A DNA stretch of 19,114 nt from Suillus spraguei (Eukaryota > Basidiomycota > Agaricomycetes > Boletales > Suillaceae), in the NCBI GenBank assembly GCA_016800925.1, contig JABCPU010000997.1, forward strand, positions 1 to 19,114. The letters run 5' to 3'. Positions 8,146 to 18,300 of this stretch are shown here, one piece after another. The number at the start of each line of letters is the position of its first letter. Positions within the stretch are counted from its first letter, which is position 1. The translations under genes were made by a program, and so were the position numbers. Below the pieces are notes generated by a model, which was not told where the DNA came from, made no database searches, and saw only the letters and a list, made by a program, of their open reading frames with translations.

Positions 8146-8666
8146 TTAGATTGGCAGCAGATGCACAGTCTCTAAGAATGGGCTGTCAGATACCCGATCC
8201 CTGAGATACTTGTGATACTGGCAGTTAACATCATAGAATGTCAGTGCATGCTGAATGCTGCCGGCGTTGTGTTTCAATGCCTCACACAAGGCATAGTCCA
8301 TGTGTATCTGCCTGATCTTTGTTTGCTAGCATCTCAATGGCAAGGTAAATGTGCACACCTTTCTCCCTTCTGAAAATTGACCATTGCATGTGGAACAAAA
8401 CAACCATGCCTGGCACATGCACAACCACCAATGCCAATTGCTTCTAGCCTGTGCCAGGATGCATTTGCTTGATTTACAGCTCGATGATTGTTGCATTCTG
8501 ACCGTTTAAGTGGAACAATGAAGCTGCTCCTCCCGAAGTCCAGGCCAATGTCGCTGAAACCAAAGGTGCTGATATGATTGAGCATTTCCATTTCTCCACT
8601 GAAATGTTCAAACAGGCTGGCACAAGGGTCTTTGTGATGTTGGCATTGCAGGACAGCAGAGGCAAA
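8146..8666 (-). pseudogene. KDZ (Kyakuja-Dileera-Zisupton) transposase, internal fragment
   Basis: From a possible acceptor (ACATCAG, 8672-8667) the exon reads ... RSECNNHRAVNQANASWH ... IGIGGCACARHGCFVPHA, then VNFQKGER. A 47-nt intron (8358-8312, GTGTGC...GATCAG, phase 2) joins it to MDYALCEALKHN ... FYDVNCQYHKYLRDRV ... SDSPFLE, ending at TAA 8148-8146. Family knowledge: (C/G)ARHGCF-x-P, the FQKGER block and (Y)D(I/V)-x-CQY, which carries a catalytic Asp, are hallmarks of fungal KDZ DNA transposases. Missing are the N-terminal part with the first Asp and the C-terminal part with the GHQ/GE region and catalytic Glu. This is a dead internal piece of a protein normally around 800-1,100 residues. 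Confidence 0.82.
8312..8358 (-). other. Phase-2 intron in the KDZ remnant
   Basis: Unspliced, the frame stops shortly after the FQKGER motif (TGA at about 8335). Removing 47 nt from GTGTGC to GATCAG restores the expected spacing between the FQKGER block and the MDYALCEAL block. Confidence 0.65.
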
Positions 8667-9195
8667 CTGATGTTAGGAGCATAAGTGTTGTCTATCTTGG
8701 ACTCTTGTTGATCAAAGGTCTAATATCTGATCACAGACATGACCACAATGATCAATTTGGCAGCGCCAAAAGCTTCATGAAGACGAGGAATTGGGATGAG
8801 ATATTTATGCCGGAATGGTGGCAATATGCTAGGGAACAATTTGGTGAAATGCCCAGCTTCTGGTCCTCATTGATGTCCTAACAATTAGCAATTATCAGAT
8901 GTCCAGGATGATGAAGTTCCACAGGTCATCACCTCCAAGAAATGACCTGGAGGAAGACAATGATGGGTTACCTATGCTTCCCGAAACCATGTGTTTGAAG
9001 CATGGTGAACAGCAGCATGTCATTCGGTTGTTCTTGACCAGGCATTACAGTAGGTGGATGTCCCATTCCTAATATTGACAGGACTGAAGGTTTCACAGGG
9101 ATGTGTATGGGAACAGAGAAAGTCAAGGCGGCGGTGCCCTGGGGTGACTTAATCAAGAATCAATCAGATTTCCTAGATGGCACCTACTGGCCGGC
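8667..9195. other. Unassigned stretch up to the retrotransposon breakpoint
   Basis: The minus strand has a 62-codon open frame (9156-8968, ending QTHGFGKHR) and a dense set of short frames that could be upstream KDZ exons, but no motif I can defend. At about 9196 sequence similarity to copy 2 starts abruptly; upstream of it the two differ completely. Confidence 0.35.
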
Positions 9196-12100
9196 AGATG
9201 AGAAACTGTAAGGCAGATTGTAGCGGATTTTTGATTTGGAGAAACAAAGACTTGACGTATGTTTCTCCCAATGTATTACTAAGACTTGTACGCGCTGTAG
9301 GTGAAAGAAAAGAACTTCGCATCCCTATCACCCTTCACTCGCGTACTCATTTAAAATCTGTCGACACCACTGCTGTGATTGATTCAGGCGCAGCCGGAAC
9401 ATTCATCTCTGAAGAGTTTGTGAAACTCCATCAAATCACACGACGAAAACTCAAAACACCATTTCGAGTTACTATGGCAGATGGAACTCTTATAAAAGGA
9501 GGACCAATCACACACTACTGTCTCCTAGTGGTCAAAATTGATGAATGAACCATGTATGGAAAATTCAATATCACCAAACTAGGAAGAAGAGATCAAATTC
9601 TTCTGGGAATTCCGTGGTTACGAGCAATGAACCCAAACATAGACTGGGCCGCCGAAACACTAGTCCTTCCCCGAACAATGAAATCGGATGAAATTGAAAT
9701 TGATATAGATACCGATCGGAAGAAGAATGGATTGCCCCCGATCTTCAATTGTCATTCTAAGAAATGGCAACATTCCCGACTTCCGAGATCCCTCGTTATC
9801 CCTTCTATTCCTAACAATTCCGAACCGGAAGTACAAACATCATGCACCACCGATCCCATCCCACGTGTACAACTGCCTCGACCAGTATCACCGATTCCCC
9901 GTGCAGAAAAGCGCAAGAATGAATCTGAACCCGAGCATTGAGTCAGACAAAAACCTATTGAGCAACGACCAATAGAAGAACAGAAGTATGGAAAAAGAAA
10001 AGCAGAAGAAGAGATCCCTGGACGGGATACAAATGTACCAAAATTATCCAAGTTTTATGTTCTCCCGAAAATGCTTCAACATACTCCCTCGGCTTCAATT
10101 GAGGAAATTCCTGATGAAGAAGAACCCGTGCCCTCGTTGATCCCAACAGAGGATGATGACCAATTCAATACAATGCAAGATGACTGGCATGAGCCAGAAG
10201 TCTGTGAGATCTCCTCCTACGAACTTGGCGATGGGGAATTTCTTGTGGAATACGACACCGATGGAGTTAGCATGAGAATCATAGAAGAAGTTTCCATGGA
10301 CACACCCCTCACACATGATGGAACTTCCCGATTCAAACAGCTCTCCAACTATTCCGCAATTTCCCTTCCTCCTCCAAAATACAGTAACAAAGCTCAGGAA
10401 TTCGCCACGGATGAGAAGGAAAAGAAAAAGAAATCTTTCGAAGAGTTGGTCCCGAACTACTTGCACGACTTTGCAGACGTCTTTGCTAAAGACGGACTGA
10501 ACAAATTACCCCCTGAACGCCCTGGTATTGATCATCGAATCGATACTAAACCCAGTTTCATCCCTCATACATCTAAGGTTTACCCACTATCGGAAAAAGA
10601 ACGTGCTACCATTAAAACATTTATTGATGAAAACATTGCGAAAGGTTTTATCTCAGAATCGAAATCACCCCAAGCCAGTGGTTTCTTCTTTGTGGGAAAG
10701 AAGAGTGGAGAATTACAGCCCTGTCAAGATTATCGCTACATCAATGATTGGACAGTCAAGAACGCCTATCCGCTCCCACTCCCTATCTCCCTTGTTGCAC
10801 GTCTTCATAAGGCACAGTTCTTTACGAAAATGGATATCCGGTCCGGTTATAACAATATTCGCATCCATCCCGATGATCGCTGGAAAGCTGCTTTTACTAC
10901 AGAATTCGGCCTTTTCGAACCGAACATCATGTTCTTCGGCCTCTGCAATTCACCGGCAACTTTCCAGGCATACATGAATCGCACCTTCCAACAGGAAATC
11001 AACGAAGGATGGATGGTTATTTACATGGACGACATCCTGATTTTCTCTACAACAATGGAAGAACATCGTGAACGAACCAGATGGGTTTTGATGAAGATAC
11101 GAAAAGAACATCTGTTCTTAAAACCGGAGAAATGCACCTTCGATGCAAAAGAAGTGGAATATCTTGGAATGATAATTCGTCCCGGACAAGTTGCTATGGA
11201 CACTGCCAAAACCAAGGGAATCTCCGAATGGCCAGTTCCAAAATCTGTAAAAGATGTTTGATCATTCCTCGGCTTTTGCAACTTCTACCGCACGTTCATT
11301 TCCCATTATTCTGACATTGCTCGACCTCTCATCGACCTAACAAAGAAAGATAAGGCCTTTGATTGGTCAACTGAATGTATGGACACCTTCGAAGAATTGA
11401 AACAACGCTTCACATCCCAACCAGTACTCCGTAACCCTGATCCTTCCCGACAATTTGCTATTGCTACCGACGCTTCGCTTGTAGCAACTGGCGGAGTTCT
11501 CTTGCAAACTGATGAGAATGGCGTTTATCACCCATGTGCATATCTCTCACAGTCTTTGAACCCCGCAGAACGCAATTATCAGATCTTTGATCGGGAACTT
11601 CTTGCCGTAATCGGGGCATTGAACGAATGGCATCATTATCTCGAAGGGAACCCTCACCCTGTCCTGGTATTCACCGACCACAAGAACCTTCTGTACTTTA
11701 GAAGTGCACAGAAGCTTACCCATCGCCAAGCATGTTGGCAATTGATTTTGTCCATTTACGACATTGAACTGCATCACGTTGCAGGTACTAAATTAACAGT
11801 ACCTGATGCACTATCTCGCCGGCCCCACTACGACTCCGGCAACGATGACAACGTGGACCAGACCCTCCTCCCTGATGCTCTATTCATTCATCTTATTGAC
11901 ACTGACCTGAAGGATGTGTTGTCATCCTCTGACCCCCTTGACGACTCTGTCTTTAAAACAGCATCCGACGCCCTCGATGGCGTGTGCCTTCCCCCTATGA
12001 AGTCGGCACTCTCTGACTGGAAAATTGAGGAGAATGTCCTCTACTTTAAGAATCATGCCTACATTCCACCGGCACATTGTCCCGATATCCTGAAAAGGTA

Positions 12101-13346
12101 TCATGATCATCCTACCGCGGGACATCCCGGTAGATACAAAACTGAAGAACTCGTCAAACGAGAAGCCTGGTGGCCTGCTATGGGCTCCTATATTCGGAAA
12201 TATGTCGAGGGTTGCGCCCTTTGTCAGCAAATGAAAGCCGATACTCACCCCGTTCGTCCCCCACTTGCCCCGATTCCTTCCTTTGCGACTCACCCCTTTT
12301 CTCAGGTCTCTATCGATCTTATCACTGACCTCCCTGTCTCTGGAGGCTTTGACAGTATCATGGTCGTGGTAGACCATGGCCTTATGAAGGGGGTAATTAT
12401 TATCCCCTGTTTGAAAACCATCACTTCTGAGGGCGTTGCTAAACTATTTTTGAAACACGTCTACCGACAATTTGGACTCCATGACAAAATCATCTCAGAT
12501 CGAGGTCCGCAATTCCTTTCTCGCTTCTCAAAGGAGCTTGCCCGCCTTCTCGACTACGTCATCGCTCCATCTACGGCCTATCACCCACAGACTGATGGTC
12601 AAACTGAAAGGCTAAATCAAGAACTTGAAACATACCTGCGCATCTACTGCCGTAACAATCCCGAAAATTGGATAGAGCATCTACCAATCGCCGAATTTGT
12701 CCACAACCACCGAAAACATGATGCAAGGAATGCATCCCCCTTTTATTTGATGATGGGATATGAACCACGAGCTATTTCTCACCTTATCCCTGATTCATCA
12801 GTTTCCGCAGCAGAAGATCGAGTACGATCCCTGCAGAAGATAAGAGAAGAAGCAATCGCCTGCCATAACATTGCAATGCAAACAATGGCCGAATGATCCC
12901 GAGGAGATAAGTACATTCCATGGAAGATCGGAGATAAGGTCTGGCTATCTGCCGCTAACCTCAGGCTCAAACTCCCATCAAGGAAACTCGCACCAAAGCA
13001 ATACGGACCTTTCCCGATTATTGATGTCTTATCGCCCATCACGTTCACACTCAAACTTCCCCCACAGTGGAAAATTCACCCCACGTTCCATGCTTCTGTC
13101 TTATCGTCCTATAGCGAAACGGACGTACATGGTCCGAACTTCCCTGAACCACCACCTGATATCATTGAAGAAGAAGAAGAATATGAAATAGAAGCAATTA
13201 TTTCTCACAAAGGAACCGGCACTCGCCGACGCTTTCTTGTTTCCTGGAAAGGATATTCATCGGGAGATAACGAATGGCTCCCAGAAAAGAACTTGAAGAA
13301 CTCCGCTCGAATGTTGAATGCTTATAAAAAGCAACACTCCCTCTGA
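9196..13346 (+). pseudogene. pol: Pol polyprotein of copy 1 (PR-RT-RH-IN-chromodomain), four in-frame TGA
   Basis: All domains share one reading frame from 9177 to the final TGA at 13344-13346, with no indel. Protease has DSGAAGTF at 9381. RT has FFTKMDIRSGYNNIR and YMDD at 11022-11033. RNase H has TDAS (Asp at 11469), RELLAV and TDHKNLLYF. Integrase has the zinc-binding H-H-C-C (about 12100-12230) and catalytic D 12315, D 12498 and E 12606, an exact D-x35-E. A GPFPI motif and a chromodomain (YEIEAIISHKGTG, then RRRFLVSWKGYSSGDNEWLP, about 13181-13337) follow. Premature stops are TGA at 9546-9548, 9939-9941, 11259-11261 and 12894-12896. At the last two copy 2 has Arg (CGG and CGA), so they look like C-to-T mutations. 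ATG 9177 lies upstream of the element breakpoint and is not the native start. Confidence 0.9.
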
Positions 13347-13400
13347 TTATCCTCCAGTCAACCAACTGCACAAAGCACTTGATCAACTACCACCATCGAA

Positions 13401-14054
13401 ATGTCTTTCCCCACTGCATACATCACCCCTGTCACCATTGCCAACAATGACATCGACTCTGATGCTGAACACTACGGAACCCTTGCCACTGAAATCGACA
13501 ACACCTCATACATCGAAGCCGCCCTTCTATGTGAAGGACACGCCCTTGAAATTGAAAGAATTCTCACCGAAAGAGGTGCCTTCCCGGCCCTCCTCCTCGT
13601 CAACATTATCCGTACCGCCGCTCTCATCGAAGCCACAGCCAATGAAACCACAGATGCTACGTATCGTCAACGCTTCCTACATCTTCAAAAACGTATTCGT
13701 TCTTACGCTATGCTGTTGCTTCCCAGTTCTTTTAAAAGTGATGTTGAAGAAGCTATTCACATCGTGGCCGAACGTCGAGCAGGCATTGCTCGACCTCCCT
13801 CTCTGCAGGAAGATTCGCCACTTCCTATTCCAGCACCCCCTGCTTTGCACATGTATTCTAGTGTTGATGCCCTTGCTGGCTTATGCACTGCTGTCCAAGA
13901 GATCGGGCAGCTCACCAATACAGTCGTCGAAACCATCCAGCAATCAGTCGCTGAAACCAGAGCAGCCAGAAACTTAGTCGAAGAAGCCATCACTGATTTG
14001 CAACAAATGCAAGCCGACCTCGCTTCTCCCCGAACCCCATCCCCCATCGAATAA
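13401..14054 (+). CDS. Extra ORF downstream of pol, part A: helical/coiled-coil protein, function unknown
   Basis: ATG at 13401 (context CGAAATGTC), 54 bp after the pol stop and in the same frame as pol; 217 codons ending at TAA 14052-14054. Residues about 1-130 are predicted-helix-rich (ALLCEGHALEIERILTERG, QRFLHLQKRIRSYAML), about 135-152 are Pro-rich, and about 155-205 form a likely coiled coil (TAVQEIGQLTNTVVETIQQS, ARNLVEEAITDLQQMQADL). No protease, polymerase or membrane features. It lies between chromodomain and LTR, where chromoviruses normally have nothing or a short spacer. Synonymous choices resemble pol, suggesting it belongs to the element. The same frame is open after the TAA, so parts A and B may once have been one protein of about 490 residues. 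Confidence 0.65.
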   Translation: MSFPTAYITPVTIANNDIDSDAEHYGTLATEIDNTSYIEAALLCEGHALEIERILTERGAFPALLLVNIIRTAALIEATANETTDATYRQRFLHLQKRIRSYAMLLLPSSFKSDVEEAIHIVAERRAGIARPPSLQEDSPLPIPAPPALHMYSSVDALAGLCTAVQEIGQLTNTVVETIQQSVAETRAARNLVEEAITDLQQMQADLASPRTPSPIE

Positions 14055-14870
14055 CCGACTTCATTGTCTCCCATCGTAGTCTCTTATGACCATCCTGCAT
14101 GGTTATACGAGCCCTGTACAGAGGAACAGTGTGAGGCTGCAAAAAGATTAGGGATCCCCGTGGCTGAACTAATAGCACTAGGTCCTCGCCTTCGCGACCT
14201 TCACATTCATCCTCCCATGTCTATCCCATCATCATTCGGTCCAATGGATCCTGTCTCGCCAGTCTTAGTAAAAGACTTAGGCACCACCTCTCCGTCCTCC
14301 TCTAACGAACTTCTCGCGGTTGCTGAACGAGGGACTACTCCTGACCTTCTCGCATCCGCATACACGCTAAACAGCAAGCAACAGGCACAGCTTCGACGTG
14401 ACAATGCCTTCGCCTTAAAACGCATGACACGGAAGAAGGGTAAGAAGCGTGCTAGATCCACCAGTCCTACACCCGTCATCTCACCATCACCATTATGCAC
14501 GTCTATTTCCAACACTGATGAGAATATGAAATGCCGAGTCTGTGGCATCATCGGACATTGACAAAAGAATTGTCTTGACTATCAGTGCCAAATCTGTCTG
14601 CGACACGCTCCCACCCATCTGTCCATTTATTGCCCTCAGCGTCATGGGGAACCACCATTTATGCTTACCTGGAAGGACAATGGATTTTATGATGCATTGC
14701 GTAGGTGGGAACAGTATCTTATTAACCGTCGACGACGAAAAGAAGGTCGACGGGCAAGGACTGTAGCAGAGGAGGAAGCGGCTTACATGTTAGGAGGAAG
14801 TGCTGCTGATGAAGACGTCGCTAACTATGACGACTATGATCCTGTCTATGATGACAATAGAGATGTTTGA
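14055..14870 (+). pseudogene. Extra ORF downstream of pol, part B: tandem zinc-knuckle protein
   Basis: The frame is open from the TAA at 14052 to TGA 14868-14870, with one internal TGA at 14559-14561; there is no early ATG (the frame can only open at a TTG, 14064), which favours continuity with part A. C-terminal half: a basic tract (MTRKKGKKRARSTSP), then C-x2-C-x4-H-x4-C (Cys codons 14532, 14541 and 14571, His 14556), the spacing of the retroviral CCHC knuckle, with the TGA directly after the His. A second C-x2-C-x6-H-x4-C starts at 14586. Then comes GFYDALRRWEQYLINRRRRK and an acidic end (DDYDPVYDDN). Family knowledge: CCHC knuckles bind single-stranded nucleic acid and normally sit in gag, 5' of pol. 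Here they are 3' of pol. Role unknown. Confidence 0.6.
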
Positions 14871-14887
14871 AAGTCGGTGACTTTCAC

Positions 14888-14903
14888 CGTAATACAGGGG
14901 TAA
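14888..14903 (+). other. Polypurine tract of copy 1
   Basis: CGTAATACAGGGGTAA directly precedes the LTR start TGTTACAG. The AGGGGTAA core touching TG fits the plus-strand primer site of gypsy elements. A 7-bp hairpin (GAAAGTC-GGT-GACTTTC, 14869-14885) overlaps the end of the last ORF just before it. Confidence 0.6.
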
Positions 14904-15376
14904 TGTTACAGTTGTATGTGCCTCTATTCATTCTTCATTTATCTCCTTACTTGTATATCATGTCACATGACTTGACTCATATGCTCAACGCATCTGTACA
15001 ATACATGCCTTCCTTATTAGGATATGCAGTTACATTCTCACGGTTACTTGGTCTGTGCGCATATATCTACCTATTTAAGCACAGTGTACTTGTAGTAGAT
15101 TCCTTACTTTAATCTTACTAGGTTTTACCTGGAACTTCCTTCACTTAGGTCTCCAACCTAAGTCGTCTTGAATCGTCTCTAAGTCTAAGCACTCCTTAGT
15201 CTTAGTCTCTATTCTCGTAGAACCTCTTAGACTTGTCTTTGAGGCTGAACCCTTGGTTGTACTCGGAATGCGTTCCTTGTACTTTCACCTTGTCCTCTTC
15301 TGGACATTGTAGAACTTCCCAGCAGACCGCCTGTGTCTTTTCACTGTCGCTGGTGACGCCACCCTAGTTCATAACA
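14904..15376 (+). repeat. 3' long terminal repeat of copy 1, 473 bp
   Basis: Begins TGTTACAG and ends GTTCATAACA, giving the inverted terminal pair TGTTA/TAACA. It is preceded by a polypurine tract, and the next base (15377) resumes copy 2 pol sequence. It holds no gene; a TATTTAAG box-like site is at 15072-15079, followed by a pyrimidine-rich CTTAGTCT-repetitive stretch (15150-15240) that may be the transcribed R/U5 part. The second LTR is not in the window, so the borders rest on termini and on the copy 2 junction. Confidence 0.8.
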
Positions 15377-18300
15377 CCGATCTTCCATGGTTGGTACTTA
15401 TCTCCTCGGGATCGTTCTGCCATAGTCATAGCAATATTGTGGCATGCAATGGCTTCTTCTCGGATCTTCTGCTGCTGGTATGGTAGAATCAGGTATTAAA
15501 TGGGGAATGGCGCGGGGTTCATATCCCATCATGAGAAAGAATGGTGAAGCATTTCGGGCATTGTGTTTTCGATTATTGTGAATGAACTCAGCGATAGGGA
15601 GATGTTCTATCCAATCTCCAGGATTGTTGCGGCAGTAGATATGCAAATATGTTTCTAACTCTTGATTGAGTCGCTCGGTTTGACCATCAGTCTGAGGGTG
15701 GTAAGCCATAGATGGAGTGATGGCATAGTCGAGGAGTCGGGCAAGTTCTTTTGAGAAACGAGATAGGAACTGCAGGCCACGATCAGAGATGACTTTGTCA
15801 TGGAGTCCAAATCGGCGATAAACATGTTTCAAAAATAACTTGGCAACACCTTCGGAAGTGATGGTTTTAAGGCAAGGGATAATAATTACCCCCTTCATAA
15901 GGCCATGGTCCACCACGACCATGATACTATCAAAGCCCCCTGACACGGGGAGGTCGGTGATCAAGTTGACAGAGATTTGCGAAAAGGGACGGGAAGCAGA
16001 GGACGGGATTGGCAAAAGGGGAGGGTGGACCGGATGCGTGTCTGACTTCATTTGCTGACAAAGGGCGCAACCCTCAACATATTTACGGATGTAAGCACCC
16101 ATAGAAGGCCACCAAGCTTCCTGTTTAACAAGTTCTTCAGTTTTGAAATGACCAGGATGACCAGCGGTGATATGATCATGATAATGATTAAGGATGGCAG
16201 CACGATGGGCAGGGGGAATGTAAGCGTGGTTCTTGAAATAGAGTATGTCATGATCAATCTTCTAATCAGACAATGCCGACTTCATCAGAGGAAGACAAAC
16301 ACCGTCTAATGCATCCGATGCAGTTTTGAATACAGGGTCATCCAATGGATCAGAAGTAGCCAATACATCAAGTAGATCATTGTTGATAAGCTGGACGAAC
16401 AGGAAATCAGGAAAAAGCACGGTGTCTTTATTATCACGAGAACCATCATCATGATCCGGGTGATGTGAGAGGGCGTCTGGAGCAGCTAGTTTAGTACCCG
16501 CAACATGATGTAATTCAATGTTAAAGAGTGACAATGTCAATTGCCAGTGAGCTTGTCGTCGTGTTAACTTCTGTGTGGTACAGAAATATAGAAGGTTTTT
16601 GTGATCAGTGAAGACAAGGACAGTATGGGCACTTCCTTCAAGATAGTAACGCCATTCATTTAATGCACGGATGACTGCAAGTAATTCCCAATCGAAAATT
16701 TGACAGTTACATTATGCAGGGTTTAATGACTGAGACAAGTAAGCACATGGGTGGTAGATGCCGTTTTCATCAGTTTGCAATGGGACACCTCCGGTCGCTA
16801 CAAGAGAAGCATCGGTTGCGACCGCAAATTGCCGGGATGGATCTGGATTGCGAAGTACCAGTTGTTTGATGAAGCGTTCCTTGAGATCTAGAAAGGTGTC
16901 CTGACATTGAGTTGTCCAAAGGAAAGGAGTGTCCTTCTTTGTGAGATCGATAAGGGGTTGTGCAATATTGGAGTAGTGGGAAATGAATGTGCGGTAGAAG
17001 TTGCAGAAGCCGAGGAATGACCGAACATCTTTTACCAATTTCAGAGTCGGCCATTCAGTGATTCCTTTGGTTTTGGCTGTGTCCATAGCCACTTGTCCAG
17101 GACGAATTATCATCCCAAGGTATTCCACTTCTTCTGCATCGAAGGTACATTTTTCCGGTTTCAGGAATAAGTGTTCGTTTCATATTTTCATCAAAACTCG
17201 TCTAGTCCATTCGCAGTGTTCTGCCATTGTTGTAGAGAAGATCAGGATATCGTCCATGTAAATAACCATCCATCCTTCATTGATTTCTTGTTGGAAGGTG
17301 CGATTCATATACGCTTGGAAGGTTGCCAGGGAATTGCAGAGGCCGAAGAACATGACATTTGGTTCGAAAAGGCCGAACTCCGTAGTAAATGCTGCTTTCC
17401 AGCAATCATCAGGATGAATGCGAATATTATTGTAACCAGACCGAATATCCATTTTCATAAAGAATTGTGCATTGTGAAGGCATGTGACAAGAGAGATAGG
17501 GAGTGGAAGCGGGTAAGCATTCTTGACTGTCCAATCATTGATGTAGCGGTAATCTTGACAAGGACGTAATTCTCCACTCTTCTTTCCTACGAAAAAGAAG
17601 CCACTAGCTTGAGGTGACTTCAATTCAGAAATGAAACCTTTCGCAACGTTTTCGTCGATGAACATTTTAATGGCAGCGCATTCCTTTTCTTACAACGGGT
17701 AAACCTTAGATGTACGAGGGATAAAACCGGGTTTGGTATCGATACAATGATCTATACCAGGGCGTTCAGGGAGTAGTTTGTTCAGACCATCTTTAGCAAA
17801 GACATCCGCAAAGTCGTGCAGGTATTCCGGGACCAATTCTTCGAAGGGTTTCTTTTTCTTTTCCTTCTCATCCATGGCAAATTCTTGAGCTTTATTACTG
17901 TATTTCAGAGGAGGAAGGGAGTTTTGTGGAATAGTTAGGGAGTTGTTCGAGTCGAGAAGTTTCATCACATGTGAGAGGTGTATGCATGGATACTTCATCA
18001 ATGATTCTCATGTTAACCCTGTTGATGTCATATTCCACAAGGAATTCTCTGTCTCCGAGCTCATAAGAAGAAATTTTGTGTACTTCCGGTGCATTGCCAA
18101 ACATCCTGCATTGTATTGAATTGTTCATCGTCTTCGGTAGGTATTGTGGTTGTCATGGGTTCATCCTGATCAGGAATTTCTTCGACGGAAGGGGTGAGCA
18201 ATTTGGGCAGTACGAAGTACTTAGTTAACTTTGGGATGTTATGAGCTCGTCCTCCGAGATTGTCGTCAGGTTTCCGTTTTCCATGTTGTTGCTCTTTAAC

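Larger units (their letters stand above)
9196..15376 (+). mobile_element. Ty3/gypsy chromovirus, copy 1 (5'-truncated, 3' LTR present)
   Basis: Order on the plus strand: protease, reverse transcriptase, RNase H, integrase, GPF module, chromodomain, an extra zinc-knuckle frame, polypurine tract, LTR. The chromodomain after integrase places it among chromoviruses. The left end is cut: similarity to copy 2 begins at GATGAGAAACTG (about 9198), just before protease, so gag, primer-binding site and 5' LTR are missing. The right end is a complete LTR whose outer border falls inside copy 2. With one LTR, identity-based dating is not possible. Confidence 0.88.

Noticed and set aside
9546..9548. Programmed stop readthrough as a gag-pol style control
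   Set aside because: The stop lies within pol beyond the protease active site, not at a gag/pol border, and further TGAs follow, so decay or a defective master is more likely. The shared position is kept as a finding.
9752..10051. 99-codon minus-strand frame in the pol linker
   Set aside because: Shadow of the low-complexity linker between protease and RT; no supporting motif or splice context.
11922..12377. 151-codon antisense frame opposite integrase
   Set aside because: Complement of a strongly conserved integrase; no motif of its own.
14064..14066. Independent start of the zinc-knuckle ORF
   Set aside because: The codon is TTG, not ATG; continuity of the same frame with the upstream ORF through the TAA is the simpler reading.
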